A DNA stretch of 64,000 nt from Canna indica (Eukaryota; Streptophyta; Magnoliopsida; Zingiberales; Cannaceae): NCBI GenBank assembly GCA_034359265.1, contig CP136896.1, positions 19,561,501-19,625,500 on the forward strand. The letters run 5' to 3'. Below, piece by piece: positions 57,201 to 64,000 of the stretch (positions within the stretch are counted from its first letter, which is position 1; every line of letters begins with the position of its first letter). Under the pieces are notes generated by a model. It did not search any database and was not told the DNA's origin. It was given only the letters and a program-made list of their open reading frames with translations. The translations under genes were made by a program, and so were the position numbers.

Positions 57201-60200
57201 ACCGGATATAACAACAAATTTATCTTGTTCTAATTCTATCTCCTTCTAATTCAGGCACCAAAGAAACCGGAATTAAAATCTGACCATTATTCTACCCTTT
57301 TATCCTATAAAACAAACATGTCTTTTTTTGTATAAATGAAATAAACTTCATTCGTGTTATACTATACATGATCAATAGATTGCCACACTGGATTCTTCTA
57401 TCAGATATCTTGATCCACTCTACGTGAAATATTAGTACCTTTGATTTATTTCTTATTTAACCGTTACATGAAGGAAAAAGAAAAGGTTGATTGCATAAGT
57501 GATATTTTTTCCCTAATATGCAGCAAGAAAAAGGAATCCATGTTCTCGGAGGCGAAAATTCTGCTCTAGGAAGGGTTTTTGAGTACTTCTGGAAGAAGCT
57601 AGGCATGCAAGTGGCTTACTATGTGCTACTTTTTCTGTTCTAAATGTACACTATGTCAATTTTTAGATTGTACAAGTCTGTTTAGATCAAGCAAATTCAA
57701 CAATTCAAATCATTGCAATGAAACAATCATGAAACCTTAACTTTTTGTTCTTATACAGGATCTGTTGAAGATTTACAAAGAAACAAGGAATGGAATGTTG
57801 GGAGCAGACTATTCCACGAAGTTCTCACCATGGCTTGCTTCAGGAAGTCTCTCTCCAAGATACATTTATGAGGAGGTGCGCACTTTGTCTAACTTATTAC
57901 TGTTTCTAAACTCAGACTGCGACTTGATCAGTTGGATCACCAGTTCTTTATTTAATTTTTTCCTAATCAAAATAAAAATATAAGTTTTTCAAATTTAGTC
58001 AACTTGACCAAGCTGATTCTTTGGTCAAAAGTTTGGATCAGTTTCCAGTTAAATCGGCCAGCAGGTCTGCTCTCAAAATGTTGCATCTAGTAAATTCTAA
58101 ATGCATTTTCCCCCCTAATGTTTTTAGGTAAAGAGATATGAGAAGAAGAGACTAGCAAATGACTCGACATACTGGTAAGTTTTTCCATCTATACTTGACT
58201 CCCCTACTAGTTATATCAAACTAGAGGGGAATGCAATGTCAAATACTGAAAATTGCAATTTTACTATTTTGTCACACCATCATCTTGACTTATTAGGTAT
58301 TATTACAATTTCAGGGTTTTATTTGAATTAATATGGAGGGACTACTTCAGATTCCTATCCATAAAATATGGAAATTCCATTTTTCATCTCGGTATACATA
58401 AATTTCTGAATTCTCAATTTCTTTAAAAGTATTCACATATATATGAAGATTGATTTTGTGGCGCTCAAATAAATTGTAAGTATATTTAAGTGAATAACAT
58501 TTATATATGCGTTTTTCGCCCATGGATCCCTCACTAATTTTAATCAAATTGTAGTTGAAATATTAAAGTTTCAAATATAGATTATATAATAACTGTTTTT
58601 ATATGAAAATGGACAATATTTAAAAATTATAATAGTTATATATTTATTTACTTTATATTCAATCGACTGATGTTAAAACAAATCTAGTGATGTTCATGAA
58701 ATATCATATTTATTATAGTATGAAATATTTTTTTCATTTAGTACTTTTGTGTGCCAGTTAGTAATATTTTTATGCATTTCTAACTACAAGCAACTAAAAG
58801 CTGATTTATTATTTCATTAGGAACTTCACAATTAAATTACTGCATTTATTTTGAAAAAAAATGCCAAACTCATTTCCACATTCTTCTTGTTCTATTTTTT
58901 ATATATATATATATATTTCTGTGAAATTAATTTCTTTTACCTTCCAGGGGGGCCAAGAAATGTGGTGTGAAAATGGAGCCAAGATAAGTTGCTCTTTGAA
59001 TCATGGAAAGATGGCCGGACTGGGTAATTGATTCGGGATTTTCTTGTATTTTAGCTTTAAGTCCACTGATTATAGAAATGATAAAGTGGATTAATTTCTA
59101 TTTTGATCATTAATTCATAGATATCCTCTCATCGACGCCAACATGAAAGAGTTATCCACAAGCGGCGTCATGTCAAATCGAGGTCACCAGGTATGTACTA
59201 ATGAATTTCTACTTCTTAGTGCAATAAGATTGCACAAATTGAACATTTATTTTCCCCTAAGCATTATGGTTGTTTATATAGCATATCGATCTGCACAATT
59301 TGATCATGAAATTAAATTTCATTGGCAATTTCTCTGCCTAGGTTAATTTCATGTATATCGCTCTTAATATTAAAGATTGTGTGTCCAACTCATTTATTTT
59401 CCTCAACACCTCCCATCTACATATCTGGTGCATTTCTTATTTAAAATGATATATATCTTGTTTTAACTTAACATATCATTATTTAACCCATATCCTTGGC
59501 ACATGGTGATATGTTGAGTCCAACTGACTAGTTGCAAGTCCGTTGATTGGCTAGTCAAATGGTAGTGTATCACCAAAAATGAGTATTGTTTTAGTCGTGT
59601 ATCACCAAACATCGATAAATGCATCGTGTGTGTGAAAAGGGTGTTGCTTGAAATAAGTGGACAATTCAATTACTAGGGTTGATTGCATGTACATTCATTC
59701 AACCCTAGTAATAGTTGTGTTTGTTTAATTTATCCTTTCTTTCGAAATCTCAAGTATGCTAAACTTCTTTTCCCTTGTTTAAGAAATGAGTCACGGAGTG
59801 AAGATTGAAAATGGGTTACCCACAAGTCAAAATTGTTGGCCATTTTGCACACTAGAGGGGAGGTGAACATTGTGTCTAAGCGAAAGTGTCACTAAATAGC
59901 AATTATCAAATGCTAATTGTAGTTTTGTGACAATTAACAACTTAAGCACAACAAATATAAGCAAGAATGTAATCAACTAAGAACACACAAGATAGACAAT
60001 GCTATTACACAAGATTTGACACAAACAAATTTGTATCCACTACCTATGCATTCAACTTAGAATTATACACAAATTTCACTAGACTTGAGGCTTCCTCCCT
60101 TAACACTGATAGTACCTCAACCACCTTAAGACTAGGAAAATTATCCTATCTAGTGTTATTCAAATGGAATTATACCTTTACAACAAGGCCACCACTCAAA

Positions 60201-62180
60201 CAAGATCTAACAATCTTAAGTCTCACAAATAAGAAAGCAAAGTAAATTAACAAAGCAAAGTAAAGAGTCCAAGAGAAATGCAAACACAATTGAAGCTCAC
60301 CTCTTGGTAGCTCCTAGTTCTTGATGTCTTAACTCTTAAGATGATGAATCTTTGATAACCAGTAGACCCAAAAACCTATTCTAAGGTCTTCAATTCTTAA
60401 TTCCTCATTTGTGCATTTTCAATTCCCTTGAATTCATGAGTTTTTAGCATCCGATTTCACATGTGTATTGCTCATATTCTTGAAATCATTTTTCAATGGA
60501 AATATTAGTGACATGTTTGTTATCATCAAAAGGAAACTTGTCACCAAGGTTAGGCCTTGGCTGCAAATATTAAATGTTGCAAACAAACTAATTACATCTG
60601 ACTAAACATAGGATTTAATCTATTTGTTGTAATTATATTTCTAACAAGTTCAGTTGTGGGCAACCAAAAACCTCCTAAGAGAATGTACATGCATTTGACC
60701 TTTATTAGGGTATTTATCTTTAAATTTATTATATTTTTAGATTTCTAATAATTTTTACCCAAATTCGTACTAAATTTACGTATATTTTTCGGCATAAACC
60801 AATCTAATCAATCCAGGGGATGAAAATAGTAGAGTTTTTTCACATATCATGGCATGCCCAGCATATTTGTCCATTGATTGGGTTTGGGCTAATTTAGGCG
60901 GTTATAATAAGTACTCAACTCAAAATGAGTGTAATATATATGATACCAATTGATGCCTTATTTCATTCAACTTAATTAGTAGAAACCCAATCTAGCTATT
61001 AGCTTTAGTTCATTGCAATATCAAAATTGTTCAATCCAAATCTAGTTGGATTTAATTGATTTTTAACCAACTCAAGTATATTAGTAACATTTACCATCCA
61101 CTGGCTTAGTGCTTGGCCCTTTGACACTAGATGGAGAAATGAGACTCATACCCTAGTGTAGCCCCTTTTATCCACCTATCGCTTAGTGTGGTAGTTCTGT
61201 GTTTTCACTTAAAAAAATGTTTCTCCTTTCTAACACCAATTGACAATAGATGGAGATATGAGACTCATACCCTGGTGTAGCCCCTTTTGTCCACCTATCA
61301 CTCAAAGTAGTAGTTCTGTGTTTTCACTTAAAAAAAAATTCTCCCTTCCTAACACCAATTGGATTGTTGGTTAGATGCAATGGTTCACAAAGTTGAATCA
61401 AGAACTTGGATTAGAAAATTATGGTAATAAAGGAGGATGATATTGGGGCGGGAAAAGTGTGGGGATCTCATTTTCCATCCTCGTTCCCACCCCATGTTGA
61501 GTGTGGGGGCAAGTACACTTGGTATATTAGATTTTAGGGTTGTATGTAAATCAGATATTATGTATATTTATGTGGCGAGATGAATCAAGGTAAGTTAAGA
61601 AAGTCGAGATGATCCAAAACAAGGCACATCAAAGTATGTCCAAATCGGGCTAGAAATATTTCCAACCCTATTCCAAAATTTGATGTCCAATTTGACTAAG
61701 GCCAAATTTTGACTCAACCCAGCCATGACCACCAAGAAACTTTTTTCGAGAACTCAAGTATGTCAAAGACAATAGACTAAGTAGGAGACGTGATGATGCA
61801 TCAAAATTATCATTTTAGTCAATAATTCATAAGATGAAAGAATTAGAGTGGGCTTCCTAATCTCTTCAATTCAACTTAATTGTAAAATTGGACCACATCA
61901 ATTTGGCTTATGTTCTTTAAAAAAATTGATTTGATTCACACTCTGAACTATTCTCTAGAATTGGGGATGGTTTCAAGTTTAATAAATTGATATCAACTTA
62001 ACTAAAAATAAAAGTTTTATTTTCGAAAACTAATTTTGGATGTTAATTAATTTTGCTACAGATTGTGTGCTCATTTCTGGTTCGAGATATGGGCTTGGAT
62101 TGGCGAATGGGAGCGGAATGGTTCGAAACATGCTTGCTAGATTATGATCCTGCCTCAAATTATGGCAATTGGACTTATGG
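54234..62180 (+). CDS. CRYD: Cryptochrome DASH (CRY3-type photolyase/cryptochrome)
   Basis: An FAD-binding, single-strand-DNA photolyase/cryptochrome, normally in chloroplast and mitochondrion. Exons: 54234-54636, 54774-54913, 55887-56102, 56267-56407, 57524-57598, 57759-57875, 58128-58174, 58315-58391, 58948-59023, 59121-59190, 62062-62180 (cut). The N-terminus is a Ser-rich transit-peptide-like stretch ([20 protein letters not shown]), then the photolyase domain ([19 protein letters not shown]). FAD-domain motifs include [40 protein letters not shown] and [20 protein letters not shown]. Defects: exon 5 is followed by CTAGGC where a GT donor is expected, exon 9 has an in-frame TGA (58976-58978), and exon 11 breaks off after NYGNWTYG at a duplication junction. 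The last part of the protein lies beyond the window. Longer introns (54914-55886, 56408-57523, 58392-58947, 59191-62061) hold no other gene. Confidence 0.9.
59834..60583 (-). mobile_element. Solo LTR-like copia remnant in CRY-DASH intron 10
   Basis: On + the sequence starts TGTTGGCCATTTTGCACACT and includes 'ctagaggggaggtgaac', the reverse complement of a copia LTR 3' end (CCCCTCTAGTGTGC... CCAACA). At the other end the minus strand reads AACCTTGGTGACAAG, then TTTTGATGATAACAAA, matching the start of the LTR at 3414. No internal domains follow, so it looks like a solo LTR. The outer end near 60583 is uncertain, and no target duplication is clear. Confidence 0.65.
60590..62061 (+). other. Rest of CRY-DASH intron 10
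   Basis: No gene is seen apart from a tandem repeat at 61110-61365 and AT-rich sequence. It ends at the exon 11 acceptor TTTGCTACAG (62061). Confidence 0.5.
61110..61365 (+). repeat. ~125-bp tandem duplication in intron 10
   Basis: GACACTAGATGGAGAAATGA to 'taacaccaattg' is repeated once immediately after (GACAATAGATGGAGATATGA). Shared blocks include GAGACTCATACCCT, GTGTAGCCCCTTTT and GTAGTTCTGTGTTTTCACTT. Confidence 0.85.
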
Positions 62181-64000
62181 CAATTTTTAGATTGTACAAG
62201 TCTGTTTAGATCAATCAAATTCAACAATTCAAATAATTGCAATGAAACAATCATGAAACCTTAACTTTTTGTTCTTATACAGGATCTGTTGAAGATTTAC
62301 AAAGAAACAAGGAATGGAATGTTGGGAGCAGACTATTCCACGAAGTTCTCACCATGGCTTGCTTCAGGAAGTCTCTCTCCAAGATACATTTATGAGGAGG
62401 TGCGCACTTTGTCTAACTTATTACTGTTTCTAAACTCAGACTGCGACTTGATCAGTCGGATCATCAGTTCTTTATTTAATTTTGTCGTAATCAAAATAAA
62501 AATATAAGTTAACGTGGTGTCAGTTTTTCATATTTAGTCAACTTGACCAAGCTGATTCTTTGGTCAAAAGTTTGGACCAGTTTCCAGTTAAATCGGCCAG
62601 CAGGTCCGCTCTCAAAACGTTGCATCTAGTAAATTCTAAATGCATTTTCCCCCCTAATGTTTTTAGGTAAAGAGATATGAGAAGAAGAGACTAGCAAATG
62701 ACTCGACATACCGGTAAGTTTTTCCATCTATACTTGACTCCCCTACTAGTTATATCAAACTAGAGGGGAATGCAATGTCAAATACTGAAAATTGCAATTT
62801 TACTATTTTGTCACACCATCATCTTGACTTATTAGGTATTATTACAATTTCAGGGTTTTATTTGAATTAATATGGAGGGACTACTTCAGATTCCTATCCA
62901 TAAAATATGGAAATTCCATTTTTCATCTCGGTATACATAAATTTCTGAATTCTCAATTTCTTTAAAAGTATTCACATATATATGAAGATTGATTTTGTGG
63001 CGCTCAAATAAATTGTAAGTATATTTCAGTGAATAACATTTATATATGCGTTTTTCGCCCATGGATCCCTCACTAATTTTAATCAAATTGTAGTTGAAAT
63101 ATTAAAGTTTCAAATATAGATTATATAATAACTGTTTTTATATGAAAATGGACAATATTTAAAAATTATAATAGTTATATATTTATTTACTTTATATTCA
63201 ATCGACTGATGTTAAAACAAATCTAGTGATGTTCATGAAATATCATATTTATTATAGTATGAAATATTTTTTTCATTTAGTACTTTTGTGTGCCAGTTAG
63301 TAATATTTTTATGCATTTCTAACTACAAGCAACTAAAAGCTGATTTATTATTTCATTAGGAACTTCACAATTAAATTACTGCATTTATTTTGAAAAAAAA
63401 TGCCAAACTCATTTCCACATTCTTTTTGTTCTATTTTTTAATATATTTTTTTCTGTGAAATTAATTTCTTTTACCTTATAGGGGGGCCAAGAAATGTGGT
63501 GTCAAAATGGAGCCAAGATAAGTTGCTCTTTGAATCATGGAAAGATGGCCGGACTGGGTAATTGATTCCGGATTTTCTTGTATTTTAGCTTTAAGTCCAC
63601 TGATAATAGAAATGATAAAGTGGGTTGATTTCTATTTTGATCATTAATTCATAGATATCCTCTCATCGACGCCAACATGAAAGAGTTATCCACAAGCGGC
63701 TTCATGTCAAATCGAGGTCGTCAGGTATGTACTAATGAATTTCTACTTCTTAGTGCAATAAGATTGCACAAATTGAACATTTATTTTCCCCTAAGCATTA
63801 TGGTTGTTTATATAGCATATTGATCTGCACAATTTGATCACAAAATTAAATTTCATTGGCAATTTCTCTGCCTAGGTTAATTTCATGTATATCGCTCTTA
63901 ATATTAAAGATTGTGTGTCCAACTCATTTATTTTCCTCAACACCTCCCATCTACATATGTGGTGCATTTCTTGTTTTAACTTAACACATCATTATTTAAC
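62181..64000 (+). repeat. Second unit of the CRY-DASH duplication (runs past the window)
   Basis: Near-identical to 57657-59466, including the introns. Visible differences include a 10-bp addition near 62510, a changed exon 9 acceptor (TATAG for TCCAG) and about 20 bases missing near 63970. Confidence 0.93.
62283..63724 (+). CDS. CRYD: Duplicated CRY-DASH exons 6'-10'
   Basis: Second copies of exons 6-10: 62283-62399, 62667-62713, 62854-62930, 63482-63557 and 63655-63724, all with GT and AG boundaries and the same phases. Compared with the first copy, exon 9' has no stop (TCA where copy one has TGA) and exon 10' keeps the conserved GFMSNRGRQ (copy one GVMSNRGHQ). Exon 7', however, changes the conserved Trp that spans the exon 7-8 junction to Arg (ACCG/GG for ACTG/GG). 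These exons could be spliced to exon 5 in place of the first copies and continue into exons beyond 64000. Confidence 0.85.

Larger units (their letters stand above)
57657..62180 (+). repeat. First unit of the 4524-bp CRY-DASH tandem duplication
   Basis: It begins in intron 5 at CAATTTTTAGATTGTACAAG and ends inside exon 11. The next copy starts at 62181 with the same CAATTTTTAG sequence. The offset is exactly 4524 at exon 6, drifting to 4534 at exon 10 through small indels. Confidence 0.93.

Noticed and set aside
58347..58547. Minus-strand ORF (repeated at 62886-63086)
   Set aside because: Antisense to CRY-DASH exon 8 and present twice only because of the tandem duplication.
59143..59346. 67-codon ORF starting in exon 10 of CRY-DASH
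   Set aside because: It reads through the GT donor at 59191 into the intron; only 59121-59190 is exon.
1..64000. tRNA, rRNA and snoRNA genes
   Set aside because: Scanned by eye for A/B-box pairs, CCA-adjacent stems and conserved rRNA stretches. Only the primer binding site at 26193 resembles tRNA sequence.

Overview
This is a window of nuclear DNA from a flowering plant. The evidence is intron-containing genes with GT-AG boundaries, Ty1/copia and Ty3/gypsy LTR retrotransposons, a plant L1 LINE tail, CACTA, hAT and Mutator-like DNA transposons, and three recognisable plant genes. The first exon of the photolyase/cryptochrome gene is GC-rich while later exons are AT-rich, a gradient that is common in monocots. 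That placement is weak and the species cannot be named from the sequence.

Layout. 1-5220: the 3' part of a SIRE-like copia element: gag-type coding remnant, no pol, then a complete 3' LTR (3414-5220). 5221-6400: older related debris. 6401-9430: a minus-strand Ty3/gypsy 3' LTR (2.76 kb) and the last part of its polyprotein. 9470-10265: CACTA-like debris and AT-rich DNA. 10274-11477: a non-autonomous hAT element with perfect 8-bp target duplication, carrying ~102-bp GC-rich tandem repeats. 11658-11933: a small intact gene for a mitochondrial ATP synthase Fo-type subunit, whose 3' UTR/intron region is tandemly duplicated (12250-15250). 16305-22858 (minus): the 3' exons of a nuclear PHD-finger gene, with a LINE fragment and a MITE in its introns. 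22859-34455: a complete 11.6-kb Ty3/gypsy element (target duplication GACCC) inserted next to the PHD exon. It carries a foldback element in its 5' LTR and a partial CACTA element in its pol. 34560-35701: a TIR element containing an inverted piece of a related LTR. 36774-37440: hAT-type end plus GC minisatellite. 38875-38960: candidate leader exon and promoter of the minus-strand gene. 41826-47388: a GRF zinc-finger/coiled-coil/TM gene (plus) facing a decayed MULE transposase (minus), with 1.1 kb of simple repeats between them. 48000-54000: AT-rich DNA with several MITEs. 54234-63724: a CRY-DASH gene (FAD photolyase/cryptochrome family) with an internal 4524-bp tandem duplication of exons 6 to part of 11.

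How it fits together. The host genes are unrelated single genes: mitochondrial ATP synthase, a nuclear chromatin-reader-like PHD protein, and an organellar blue-light/DNA-repair protein. Transposons make up most of the window, and nesting gives a relative order: gypsy into the PHD gene, then CACTA and foldback into gypsy; hAT MITE into the MULE. Coding by the elements is broken almost everywhere. The most unusual points are the partial duplication inside CRY-DASH with different lesions in each copy, the paired GRF/MULE genes, a TIR element that carries an LTR fragment, and a CACTA deletion junction that looks patched with copied filler DNA. All homology statements come from reading motifs; no database was searched.
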